Shown: piece by piece, positions 21,902-30,470 of the stretch
How positions within the stretch are numbered: position 1 is the first letter of the stretch
Layout of the letters: every line of letters starts with the position of its first letter
Assembly: GCF_007748195.1 (NCBI RefSeq)
Contig: NZ_CP037920.1
Coordinates: 4,787,800 to 4,851,799, forward strand
DNA length: 64,000 nucleotides
DNA from: Gimesia aquarii
GTDB lineage: Bacteria; Planctomycetota; Planctomycetia; Planctomycetales; Planctomycetaceae
Direction: 5' to 3'
Translations under genes and position numbers: made by a program
The notes under the pieces: model-generated
Told to the model about the DNA's origin: nothing
Database searches by the model: none
Seen by the model: the letters and a program-made list of their open reading frames with translations, nothing else

Positions 21902-24900
21902 CTACAGGTTCTTGCCGCAGCACTTTTTATATTTTTTCCCGCTACCGCAAGGGCACGGATCGTTCCTGCCTACTTTGGGTTGCTGATTCACAATCGGATC
22001 AATTGTTTGCTGTGATGGCTCTGAAGGACTTCCCGATTCCTCTCCAGACTCATCATAACCATAATCATCTGAGACCTCTTCATGTACCGTCGAAGTGACC
22101 TGCCATAAAGAACCAACAAAATCAGGACTCTGTTTTTCCAATCGGAAGATGGCTGAGGTGACTTGCTGACCAATCCGACCCCACATCGCATCGAAGGCCT
22201 TCATCCCTTCGCGACGATATTCTACCTTGGGATCTTTTTGGGCATAACCAACCAGACCAATTCCGGCCCGTAAATGGTCCATGTAATACAAATGGTCTTT
22301 CCAAGATGTATCTAATACTTCCAGAATGAGCGAACGTTCTGCCTGACTTAGTTCGGGGCGATACCGATGATTGTAAGCTTGATACAACCGTGTTCGAATC
22401 TCATCATCAGATAGAGGTTCTAGCTCTTCCGTCGTTAAATTCGTCTCCAGTTCCTGATTGGCCCATTCAACCAGTTCTCCTAACGCCGGATTGTGAGAAC
22501 CTCCATGAACTCCATTCCCGGAAGCAACAGTGGCTTCTTCCGAGTATGCTTTAGTAAGAAACTGTTCGATCTGTGAAGAAGCTTCTCCATTGACAAAAAC
22601 TTTCTCACTTTCAGTGGAAAGAATCTGTTGGATTTCATTAACGGGCTTACCTTTCAACGATTCCAATTCCAGATTCGTTTGGAACCTTGTATTAGCCCAT
22701 TTCACCAGTCCAATACGACTATTCGCTTCATTACCGGGCTGTTGATTTCCGAGGAAATTATACATACCAACAGTTACAGGAAACGTCACTTCTTTTTCGC
22801 GGTATAGTTCTTTGACTTTTTCAAGGACCTTCTCTTTGGCTTCAGGAATACTCAGATCTTTAAAATCCTCAGGATCGGCGGTAATCCCAAACTGATAATC
22901 CAAATATCCAACTAGAGAACGCGTACCCCAGCTTGGATCGAGGAAGGTCTCTAACGGTGAAAAATCAATGCGACCAATGGCTTTCTGTGCATGATCGTAT
23001 AAAGTCTGATGTAGACCATCTTTGCCGCTTTTCTTCAACTCACGCTCATTCAAATTTAAGCTAAAGTGAGCGTTGGCCCATTTAGCGAGTGCCTGCCAGT
23101 TCCAATCATCTTCGTACTCTTCTGGCAAGTTCTCTTCAATCTGTTCGGCAATTAAATCATCAGCTTGTCGACTTGCTTCATCTTTGAGGTAGCTGACTAA
23201 TTGCTCAAACGTCATATCCCGAACACTGACAGCTTCGACGTCAATATGCGCTTCCTGACCACACCAGGCTGCGATCGTATCCCAGCGGTAATTACTGTCG
23301 AGCAAGCGATCGGTTTCTTCATCTACCTGTCGTTCGATCATTTCTAAAATCAAATCGCGGCAATTACAGCCATCCAGGATTTGTTGTCGGTAGCCGTAGA
23401 CGTTTTTACGTTGCTCGTCCATCACTTCATCGTATTCGAGCAGATGCTTACGCTGTTCAAAATGGCGTTCTTCAACCTTTTTCTGAGCACCTTCAATCCG
23501 GTTTGAGACCATGCGGCTCTCAATCGCTTCGCCTTCTTCCATACCCATGCGGGACAAAATCGACTTGACCCAATCCCCCGCAAAGACCCGCATCAGTTTG
23601 TCTTCCAGAGAGAGAAAGAAACGACTGGAACCCGGATCTCCCTGACGACCAGACCGACCACGTAACTGCAAATCAATACGGCGGGAGTCATGACGCTCTG
23701 AGCCGATCACATGCAATCCGCCCAGTTGGGTGACCTCTTCCGCTTCAACATCCATGCCTTCCCGTTTTTCGATTTCTTTGACAAGCTGATCCCACTCTGC
23801 TTTAGGAACCTGTAAACGAGATTCATATTTCTGACTCAATTCATCCCAGGCAATATGCTCGGCACTACCCCCCAGGATGATATCGGTACCTCGACCGGCC
23901 ATATTGGTCGCAATCGTGACGGCCCCTTTGCGCCCCGCCTGTGCGATAATTTCCGCTTCGCGCTCGTGCTGCTTTGCATTGAGTACGTTATGCTGTATTC
24001 CATATTTACTCAATTTATGGCTGACGATTTCCGACTGTTCAATGGATACCGTTCCCACCAGAATGGGGCAACCTTTTTCATGCACTTCGCGCACTTCATC
24101 AGCAATCGCAGTCCACTTTTCTTTCTCAGTCTGATAAATCACGTCGGGATGATTGATTCGCTGCATCGGACGATTCGTAGGAATGCTGACCACATCCAGT
24201 TGATATATCTTCCAAAACTCTTCCGCTTCGGTCATAGCGGTACCAGTCATCCCCGCAAGCTTATCATAGAGTTTGAAGAAATTTTGTAAGGTAATTGTTG
24301 CCAGAGTTTGCGATTCTTCTTTAATCCGAACGCCCTCTTTGGCCTCCACAGCCTGATGCAAGCCATCGCCCCACTGACGTCCCGGCATCAAGCGACCTGT
24401 ATGATCATCGACGATAATCACTTCGCCCTGTTGAACGACATAATTCACATCTCGTTTATAAAGATGATGGGCTTTGAGTGCATTATCGATTAAATGAGGC
24501 CACTCCATATTGCCGGCCGTGTAAAAACTTTCCACTCCAGCCAGTTCTTCCGCGTGTTTGACACCTGCATCAGTTAAGTGACATGTATGTTCTTTTTCTT
24601 TGACCTCAAAATCGACGCCCACTTTGAGCTTCATTGAGACGGAATTTGCCTTGGAATATTTTGTGAGATCATCCTGAGCCGGCCCGGAAATTATGAGTGG
24701 TGTTCGGGCTTCATCGATCAGAATATTGTCAATTTCATCGACAACAGCATAATGAAGAGGCCCCTGTACCTGCAGCTCTTTCACAGGTTTCATATTGTCG
24801 CGCAGATAATCAAAACCGAATTCATTATTCGTTCCATACGTAATATCACAGGCGTAATGCTTCTGCCGTTCTTCAGGTCCCATTCGAGACTGAATGGCAC

Positions 24901-25450
24901 CGACGGTCAATCCCAGGGCAATATGAATCGGCCCCATCCACTCCATATCACGTTGCGCAAGATAATCGTTAACGGTTACAATATGGACCTTGCCGGACAA
25001 GGCATTCAGAAACGCGGGTAAGGAAGAAACCAATGTCTTCCCTTCTCCCGTTACCATTTCAGCAATCATGCCTTTATGTAGAAAGTAGCCTCCAATCATC
25101 TGCACGGAGTAATGCCGCATATTCAAATTACGCCAGGCAGATTCCCTAACCGCGGCAAATGCATAGGTCAGAATATCATCCAGCGTTTCACCGGCTTCCA
25201 ACCGCGCGCGCAATTTCGATGCGGTCTGTTTTAATTCTTCATCAGATAGTTTCTGTAATTCAGGTTCGAAGCTATCGATTTCAGCCAGCATCGAGCCAGG
25301 TACAACTTCATCGTTGCCTTCTTTGTCTCTGACGAATCCCAGTTTTCGAATTTGTCGCTCGTTTGATGAACCGAACAGACCCGTTAAAAATCGTTCGAAC
25401 CATGCCGTTACAACAGTCAGCCATTCACCTAGTTTGTCAAGGAATTCCAT
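21902..25450 (-). CDS. secA: SecA preprotein translocase ATPase, long form
   Basis: Motor of the Sec pathway that pushes unfolded preproteins through SecYEG. The ATPase core is intact: MVTGEGKTL (Walker A), VVDEIDNILIDEARTPLIISG, GMTGTA, TNMAGRGTDI and LRGRSGRQGDPGSS. The C-terminal zinc-binding tail is GRNDPCPCGSGKKYKKCC, the SecB/ribosome-binding type. At 1182 aa it is about 280 residues longer than E. coli SecA. The extra length lies between residues about 720 and 1030, inside the helical scaffold/wing region, and is made of five degenerate repeats (listed separately). waaA follows in the same operon. Confidence 0.96.
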   Translation of the reverse strand: MEFLDKLGEWLTVVTAWFERFLTGLFGSSNERQIRKLGFVRDKEGNDEVVPGSMLAEIDSFEPELQKLSDEELKQTASKLRARLEAGETLDDILTYAFAAVRESAWRNLNMRHYSVQMIGGYFLHKGMIAEMVTGEGKTLVSSLPAFLNALSGKVHIVTVNDYLAQRDMEWMGPIHIALGLTVGAIQSRMGPEERQKHYACDITYGTNNEFGFDYLRDNMKPVKELQVQGPLHYAVVDEIDNILIDEARTPLIISGPAQDDLTKYSKANSVSMKLKVGVDFEVKEKEHTCHLTDAGVKHAEELAGVESFYTAGNMEWPHLIDNALKAHHLYKRDVNYVVQQGEVIIVDDHTGRLMPGRQWGDGLHQAVEAKEGVRIKEESQTLATITLQNFFKLYDKLAGMTGTAMTEAEEFWKIYQLDVVSIPTNRPMQRINHPDVIYQTEKEKWTAIADEVREVHEKGCPILVGTVSIEQSEIVSHKLSKYGIQHNVLNAKQHEREAEIIAQAGRKGAVTIATNMAGRGTDIILGGSAEHIAWDELSQKYESRLQVPKAEWDQLVKEIEKREGMDVEAEEVTQLGGLHVIGSERHDSRRIDLQLRGRSGRQGDPGSSRFFLSLEDKLMRVFAGDWVKSILSRMGMEEGEAIESRMVSNRIEGAQKKVEERHFEQRKHLLEYDEVMDEQRKNVYGYRQQILDGCNCRDLILEMIERQVDEETDRLLDSNYRWDTIAAWCGQEAHIDVEAVSVRDMTFEQLVSYLKDEASRQADDLIAEQIEENLPEEYEDDWNWQALAKWANAHFSLNLNERELKKSGKDGLHQTLYDHAQKAIGRIDFSPLETFLDPSWGTRSLVGYLDYQFGITADPEDFKDLSIPEAKEKVLEKVKELYREKEVTFPVTVGMYNFLGNQQPGNEANSRIGLVKWANTRFQTNLELESLKGKPVNEIQQILSTESEKVFVNGEASSQIEQFLTKAYSEEATVASGNGVHGGSHNPALGELVEWANQELETNLTTEELEPLSDDEIRTRLYQAYNHRYRPELSQAERSLILEVLDTSWKDHLYYMDHLRAGIGLVGYAQKDPKVEYRREGMKAFDAMWGRIGQQVTSAIFRLEKQSPDFVGSLWQVTSTVHEEVSDDYGYDESGEESGSPSEPSQQTIDPIVNQQPKVGRNDPCPCGSGKKYKKCCGKNL
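22361..23278 (-). repeat. Five degenerate ~40-residue repeats inside SecA
   Basis: Protein-level repeats anchored on an aromatic residue at 729 (IAAWCGQEAHIDVE), 791 (LAKWANAHFSLNLN), 849 (LVGYLDYQFGITAD), 918 (LVKWANTRFQTNLE) and 996 (LVEWANQELETNLT). Each is followed by a short helix ending in a hydrophobic-rich LxxxA or LxxxE segment. Spacing is 58-78 residues. Copies 2, 4 and 5 share WAN-x(4-6)-NL almost exactly. They lie between the helicase motor and the conserved scaffold segment around WKDHLYYMDHL. Confidence 0.75.
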
Positions 25451-25858
25451 TTTTTAACCTGAACTCGAATTCTCGAAAATAGTCTATCTATCGCCTCTGG
25501 TTCATTTCACGCTGACTGTCATACTGGCAGTAGCAACGTTCCATTCAAGAATTGACAGAGCGCGTATCGCCAAACGATGCCCTGTAACCAGAATACATGT
25601 AATTTCTGTAAGTTCTTCTCTTTCCGAAGTTTATTTATTTTGAAAAGTATGGTCAATGGCGGTATTTGCTTCCTGTTTGACCATGGCTTCGGGAGATTCA
25701 GAGGCTCACTCATACTGAAATGCAACCAATGTGCCAAGTCTGGGGCATTTGTAATATCTACCTCTGGATCTTTTAACCGAAATGCTTATATTTTCATGGG
25801 ATGGATCAGAACCCAACCTTTCAACTGATTCATACTTAAACCCTTACGGAGATTACAG
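25451..25858. other. Divergent promoter region, secA and sulfite-oxidase-like gene
   Basis: About 400 bases between two genes that point away from each other. Short open frames on both strands lack ribosome binding sites and recognisable protein character. It presumably carries both promoters; no clear box pair stands out. Confidence 0.4.
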
Positions 25859-26569
25859 ATGTATAATGGACCTGATTCAGAAAAATACCAGGCAGGTAAT
25901 CCTCCCGCTCCTCCTGCAGACAACTCCGAAATGATCATCAGCTCCGATACTTACCGAGAAAACCGCATTCCCGCTGGTCAAACTCGAACCCGAAAATGGC
26001 CGGTCCTGCACGCAACCGATGTTCCCAAGATCAATCTCGACACCTGGAAACTGGAAATTAGTGGTCTCGTCAAAAATCCCCTTTCTTTTAACTGGAATGA
26101 ATTTCAACAATTACCGCGCACACAAGTCTTCGCAGACTTCCACTGTGTGACCCGCTGGTCCCGCTTGGGAAATCTTTGGGAAGGTGTCTCCGCGAAAGAA
26201 ATCATGCAACGCGCCGGAGTCCAACCTGAAGCCCATTATGTCATCGCCACCGGTTACGATGATGGCTGGACTACAAACCTCCCGCTAAAGGATTTCCAAT
26301 CGGAAGACGTTCTCTTATGTGACAAACATGACGATGAGCCTCTTGACCCCGATCACGGCGGGCCTCTGCGTTTAATTATTCCCCTCCTCTACGCCTGGAA
26401 AAGTGCCAAATGGATTACAAAAATCGAGTTCGTCGCCGACGACTCGCCCGGCTATTGGGAACGCGGTGGCTATCACAATCATGGTGACCCCTGGGTCATG
26501 AATGAAGACAACCCCGACGGCGAACGCTTTCAATCAAAAGATGACATCCCTCCCGGCTTTTTTGACTAA
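25859..26569 (+). CDS. Sulfite-oxidase-like molybdopterin-dependent oxidoreductase
   Basis: 236 aa, the molybdopterin-binding domain of the sulfite oxidase/MsrP superfamily. FADFHCVTRWS carries the cysteine that ligands Mo. VPKINLDTWKLEISGLVKNP is the typical lead-in, and HGGPLRLIIPLLYAWKSAKWI is the C-terminal cofactor-binding block. There is no Tat or Sec signal, unlike MsrP (YedY), so it should be cytoplasmic. No haem or dimerisation domain is attached. GGAG nine bases before the ATG supports the start. The substrate is unknown. Confidence 0.85.
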   Translation: MYNGPDSEKYQAGNPPAPPADNSEMIISSDTYRENRIPAGQTRTRKWPVLHATDVPKINLDTWKLEISGLVKNPLSFNWNEFQQLPRTQVFADFHCVTRWSRLGNLWEGVSAKEIMQRAGVQPEAHYVIATGYDDGWTTNLPLKDFQSEDVLLCDKHDDEPLDPDHGGPLRLIIPLLYAWKSAKWITKIEFVADDSPGYWERGGYHNHGDPWVMNEDNPDGERFQSKDDIPPGFFD

Positions 26570-27269
26570 GTAACGACGTTCAATATTTTCACCCAAAAAA
26601 TCCCATTGACAATTTCGGGAACCCCCGAATGGAATTCCCTTCCTAAAACGGTGACCACTTTTCTTCTTGACATCATCGCGCCGTTCTCGAAACTCTGTGA
26701 TCTGCGTCGCGCGCGCGTGGAAATTTTTTCTTCGCGGTGAATACTTCTGGTCCTGTTGATTTCATCACTATAAAAGTCCCTTGTTTTTGATGATTGGATC
26801 ATGAACATGCTGAACAAGCTCTTCATCATCACCCTCATTTCAGACTACTTTCAACTACATTTGCATCATCAACACCGCTCATATCGGTCAAACTCAAGAC
26901 AAAAATGCGCAAATCTTTCTGGCTTGACTGGCCCACGCCATTCCAGATCATGTTAGATATTCGATCACGACTAAATCACGTTTTCATATTTCTGAAATGA
27001 TCTGAATACACAAACGAAAAACACACAACCTTGCGATATACACTCTGTTACTAGAGTTTTTTTGCATTGTCATGTGACCACAGACATATTCTAACCGATA
27101 TGACGACAACGCCTGAGATGAATATCTGCTGAGCAGTCGGATTAACATGCCACTCACAGCTACGCTTTTAAAGCACTAAATAAATCCATTGATTAGCTTG
27201 TCCTTCTAGACCACAACCGATGAATCTACTTATACGATCTTCAGGTAAATGGATTTTTTTCGAAAATAA
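26570..27269. other. 700-base intergenic region, no gene recognised
   Basis: Several short open frames lie on both strands, none with a ribosome binding site or protein-like composition. A CGCGCGCG-rich patch occurs near 26710, and the last 200 bases are AT-rich and probably hold the promoter of the sigma-factor operon. The length is unusual for the window. A small RNA cannot be excluded. Confidence 0.4.
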
Positions 27270-27872
27270 ATGAACCAAACGGGAACTGATTACGACTATA
27301 GTCACAGTTCCATGACACGATCACCCAACCAAATCCTTGACGAGTTGCTAGTGCTGAAATGCCAGGATGGTGACATCAAGGCTTTCAAAACTCTTGTCTC
27401 TCGTTGGCACAACCGGTTGCGGCGGCATGCCTGGTATTTAACTCAAGACTGGGAAGCTGCGGGAGACATCGTTCAGGATGCCTGGTTGGATATCATTCGT
27501 ACCATTCGTCGGTTGAAAGACCCATCGTCATTTCGGAACTGGGCGTACCGCATTGTGGCGAACAAAGCAACCGACTGGGTGCGACGCAAACAGCGACAAA
27601 GAACATTGTGGACGGAAATAGCGCACCAAAAAAAGAGTGCGGGTGACTCCACAGCGCAACAAGGAAACAAGTCACATGTGCAGTCAATAATTCAACAAGG
27701 TATCAAAGCATTGTCGACAAGCAGCCAACAGATTCTTTCCATGAAATATATGGATCACATGTCAACACAAGAAATCGCACAAGCGTTAGGGATCCCGGTC
27801 GGAACTGTCAAATCGCGGTTACATCATGCCCGGGAGCAACTGAAGCAAGTCATACAAAGGAGCGAATTATGA
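27270..27872 (+). CDS. ECF-type RNA polymerase sigma factor
   Basis: 200 aa, sigma-70 family with only regions 2 and 4. Region 2 runs from LKCQDGDIKAFKTLVSRWH through AAGDIVQDAWLDIIRTI. Region 4 includes ILSMKYMDHMSTQEIAQALG and the helix-turn-helix GIPVGTVKSRLHHAREQL. An ATG at 27312 is an alternative start. The stop overlaps the next gene by four bases (ATGA), so the two proteins are translationally coupled. It probably directs RNA polymerase to a small stress or envelope regulon. Confidence 0.9.
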   Translation: MNQTGTDYDYSHSSMTRSPNQILDELLVLKCQDGDIKAFKTLVSRWHNRLRRHAWYLTQDWEAAGDIVQDAWLDIIRTIRRLKDPSSFRNWAYRIVANKATDWVRRKQRQRTLWTEIAHQKKSAGDSTAQQGNKSHVQSIIQQGIKALSTSSQQILSMKYMDHMSTQEIAQALGIPVGTVKSRLHHAREQLKQVIQRSEL

Positions 27873-28267
27873 AAGAAATTGATGAACAGATTCGGGAGGC
27901 ACTCCAGGCTCAGCAGGACGAATTGAATGATGGATACAATCTGGACAATGAAGGTATCTTGCAAATGTTTCGAGGCCACTCAAAGTGGATCACCATCACC
28001 TGGTTTAGCCTGATGGCGGTGACGGTTACCGTAATGATCGTTTCTGCAGTTCAGTTCTTTCGGGTTGAGAGTACCCGTGCCATGATTGCCTGGGCCACTG
28101 GTTTTACCGTCTGCTTCATTTTTGAAGCGTTAATTGAGTTTTCTTTTTTAGCAGATTGTCGGAAGAACGCACTTCAATGTCAGATAAAACGACTGGAGTT
28201 ACAGGTCGCAACTTTAGTCAGTGGAATGGAAAACAAAGAAGAACAGCCAGAAGACGAGAAGGCGTAA
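27869..28267 (+). CDS. Small membrane protein coupled to the ECF sigma factor
   Basis: 132 aa. An N-terminal soluble stretch rich in Gln, Glu and Asp (EIDEQIREALQAQQDEL) precedes two membrane helices (about 43-65 and 71-92), and a short coiled-coil-like tail ends in Glu/Lys. AAGGAG seven bases before the ATG is a good ribosome binding site. Position and topology suggest a sigma-factor partner such as an anti-sigma protein. No zinc-binding anti-sigma motif (HxxxCxxC) is present, so that role is inference. It resembles small proteins I recall as the DUF6768 group; this is a weak recollection. Confidence 0.75.
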   Translation: MKEIDEQIREALQAQQDELNDGYNLDNEGILQMFRGHSKWITITWFSLMAVTVTVMIVSAVQFFRVESTRAMIAWATGFTVCFIFEALIEFSFLADCRKNALQCQIKRLELQVATLVSGMENKEEQPEDEKA

Positions 28268-28341
28268 TGGCCTTTTAAGTCACCCTACTCCTGACAGAGC
28301 CTCTCAAAATATCCAATCATTCTAGAGAATAGGCATGCACC

Positions 28342-28370
28342 GCCTCTGTCACACTTGCTGAGACAGAGGC
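28342..28370. terminator. Hairpin between convergent genes
   Basis: GCCTCTGTC (28342-28350) pairs perfectly with GACAGAGGC (28362-28370). It sits between the convergent sigma-factor operon and the lipoprotein gene. There is no T run on either strand, so terminator function is uncertain. Confidence 0.4.
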
Positions 28371-28379
28371 AATTCAGAA

Positions 28380-28817
28380 TTACTCATCGAGATTGAATTT
28401 CATGACATCCGACTCGGGATCACCAGTTACAACAACAGAAAGCTCTGTTGCGTCGTTATACTTTGCAGGGATCACCTGCTCGACTTCGTCGATTTGTTCA
28501 TCGGTATCAGGGTCGATCTTTTTCTTGCCTGTTGGTTTGTGCCAATAAACGGCAACACGGTAGGACGCCTTGTTGGGCCCCTTATCAGCAGGGATTTTAA
28601 ACGCTCCGTTTTCAATAGGCCCACCAGCAGGGTTGGACTTTCCATCTTCTGGAATCAGGGAGATCATACCGTTAGGGATTGGTTCGCCTCCAAAGTTCAC
28701 CGTTCCCGAGACTGGAAATCGTTTCTCCCCTGTATAATCAGACTGACTTCCACATCCCAAACAACCTGCAATCAAGACAACCAGTAATGCTCGAACAACC
28801 ACGCCCATTTGATTCAT
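28380..28817 (-). CDS. Small lipoprotein, carboxypeptidase-regulatory-like fold
   Basis: About 145 aa from the ATG at 28817. The signal peptide VRALLVVLIAGC ends in a lipobox (Ile-Ala-Gly-Cys) and is followed by GCGSQ, so it is lipid-anchored. The mature part, beginning FPVSGTVNFGGEPIPNGMISLIP, resembles the beta-sandwich 'transthyretin-like' domain proteins that commonly follow DUF1559 genes in planctomycetes. A longer open frame upstream would overlap the DUF1559 gene and bury the signal peptide, so the internal start is chosen. Function unknown; probably envelope or surface assembly. Confidence 0.8.
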   Translation of the reverse strand: MNQMGVVVRALLVVLIAGCLGCGSQSDYTGEKRFPVSGTVNFGGEPIPNGMISLIPEDGKSNPAGGPIENGAFKIPADKGPNKASYRVAVYWHKPTGKKKIDPDTDEQIDEVEQVIPAKYNDATELSVVVTGDPESDVMKFNLDE

Positions 28818-28846
28818 CCGTAAGTGCCCTGTTAAAAATTGAGAAT

Positions 28847-28879
28847 AAAAAATATCAACCAGCTCGACTGAGCTGGTTG
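28847..28879 (-). terminator. Intercistronic hairpin with T tail
   Basis: CAACCAGCTC (28856-28865) pairs perfectly with GAGCTGGTTG (28870-28879) around a 4-base loop. On the minus strand the stem is followed by ATATTTTTT. It lies between the DUF1559 stop and the lipoprotein start, so it should end most transcripts after the first gene and lower expression of the second. Confidence 0.8.
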
Positions 28880-28905
28880 AATTCAAAGAAGTTTCAAAGT
28901 CCAAT

Positions 28906-29889
28906 TTAGAACTCTCCGACAACCTCATCGTCATCGATAAAGAACAAATTCTGGATTACAAATCCCGGACCAGCCATGTTGACATTCATCCCCAAACACG
29001 TGGTAGTCGAACCGGCTGCAGGATTGTGACTGATGTTTTCACTAATGAAACGTACCGCACCATCTGCCATCAGGAACTGGGCTCCCCCTTCATGGTTACT
29101 ACTCATTCCATGACGTGTACAACCAGTGTCACCTGATGCAGCGTTATTAGCTGAAGTCGTTGCGGTCGGAGTGTTGATGGGCCAGTTGACACGGAACTTG
29201 TTGCCAGCGTCTGTAACACCACTGCGTCCCCAGACAATCGCACCTCCAAAACGTTTGCCTGCGGGATTGCGTTTCAGGCGACGTTCTGCCAATAAGAGAG
29301 TGTTACTGGTTCCATCGGTGATGTCACGAATACGAATCTTGGTATTGCCGCTCCCGATGCGATCATTCACAACATAATTGGATGTGGAATAATCCTGGTG
29401 CATATCGTTAAAATCTTTTTTTCCCGTATCCGAGGGACACCTATGGGCGGGAACGGGATCATCGAGTGGTGTGGTGCCCGCAAAATTGGCGCCGCGATTA
29501 GGCATCCGGCAGCCATCTGGATTTAATATGTTATACAAGGGAGCCTGATCCATGTAGGGTAGTATGAAAGTTCCCCAACCCCATGCACGGTAACTGTTGT
29601 CAGAAAAAGTACCTCCGTTTGACATCGTCACACACCGGGTCGACCAGCCAGCGCCACCGGGACGGTTAATAACCCCGGGAGGAAACACATTGTGAACATC
29701 GTGGTAGTTGTGAAATGCCAATCCAAACTGCTTCAAATTATTCTTGCAGGTAGATCGTCGGGCCGCTTCTCGAGCCTGTTGGACGGCTGGTAATAAAAGT
29801 GCAATTAAGATCGCAATAATGGCAATGACAACCAGCAGCTCAATTAACGTAAATCCAAATCTTCTGTCTTTTAATGAACTCTTCACCAC
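28906..29889 (-). CDS. DUF1559 protein with prepilin-type N-terminus
   Basis: 327 aa. [20 protein letters not shown] is a type IV pilin/pseudopilin signal (G before F, then T/L/I-E) and is followed by the DUF1559 start [21 protein letters not shown]. Later hallmarks are [32 protein letters not shown] and the C-terminal [18 protein letters not shown]. Such proteins are very numerous in planctomycetes. They are thought to be processed by the prepilin peptidase and exported by a type II secretion-like system. The lipoprotein gene follows after an intercistronic hairpin. Confidence 0.93.
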   Translation of the reverse strand: MVKSSLKDRRFGFTLIELLVVIAIIAILIALLLPAVQQAREAARRSTCKNNLKQFGLAFHNYHDVHNVFPPGVINRPGGAGWSTRCVTMSNGGTFSDNSYRAWGWGTFILPYMDQAPLYNILNPDGCRMPNRGANFAGTTPLDDPVPAHRCPSDTGKKDFNDMHQDYSTSNYVVNDRIGSGNTKIRIRDITDGTSNTLLLAERRLKRNPAGKRFGGAIVWGRSGVTDAGNKFRVNWPINTPTATTSANNAASGDTGCTRHGMSSNHEGGAQFLMADGAVRFISENISHNPAAGSTTTCLGMNVNMAGPGFVIQNLFFIDDDEVVGEF

Positions 29890-30470
29890 AAAGTACTCCT
29901 TTAGAAATAGAGTTAAACTTTATTGCCTCTTTAGAAATGAAGGAGAGGCTAATAAGAAAATTTCTTAGAGATGCTCTGTTCAGATTCATGACTGTTTCTA
30001 AAATTACATTAGGAACAAAATATTCCTTTAATTAATACATCAGTTTATTAATATACACATGATTAATAATTAATCTACAAGTGTTTGGTTCAAAATGAAT
30101 TTTTCACTAGTGATTACATTCGAACCTGATCTTTAGTTTCGTTAATAAAATAAATAGTCACTTCAACTCTTAAGACCAAGTAAACAGATTTCATTTGATC
30201 TTCCAATGAGACAGACTTTTTGACGCGTGAGTTACACTACTTCGATAAACGATTCAACGTTTGTGGGAACCTGATTCGCGCAGTAGCAACTTTTCAGAGA
30301 GTGCCAAAGTTTTTCTCAGAGTTCATCCTGGACTGTAAATCAGAAAGCAGAACGAATTCTGTGTTTACGCAGAGTCTGTAGAGCCCTGTTAATCTCACTT
30401 GTTCTAAAGCAGAAGGCCCTCTGATGAGACATGAGACTCGCTGACAGATTGGTCCCAGTGTTTGATACGA
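29890..30470. other. AT-rich promoter region with ATTAAT palindrome
   Basis: About 580 bases, unusually AT-rich near 30000-30130. GATTAATAATTAATC (30061-30075) is a perfect palindrome around one base, with two more TTAATA/ATTAAT copies just before it. It lies about 170 bases upstream of the DUF1559 gene (minus strand). It could be an operator or a curved, protein-bound promoter element. No gene seen. Confidence 0.5.

Noticed and set aside
25519-25828. Short open frames before the sulfite-oxidase-like gene
   Set aside because: Divergent promoter region; no protein character.
26566-27000. Short open frames between the sulfite-oxidase-like gene and the sigma factor
   Set aside because: No ribosome binding site, low-complexity composition, conflicting strands.
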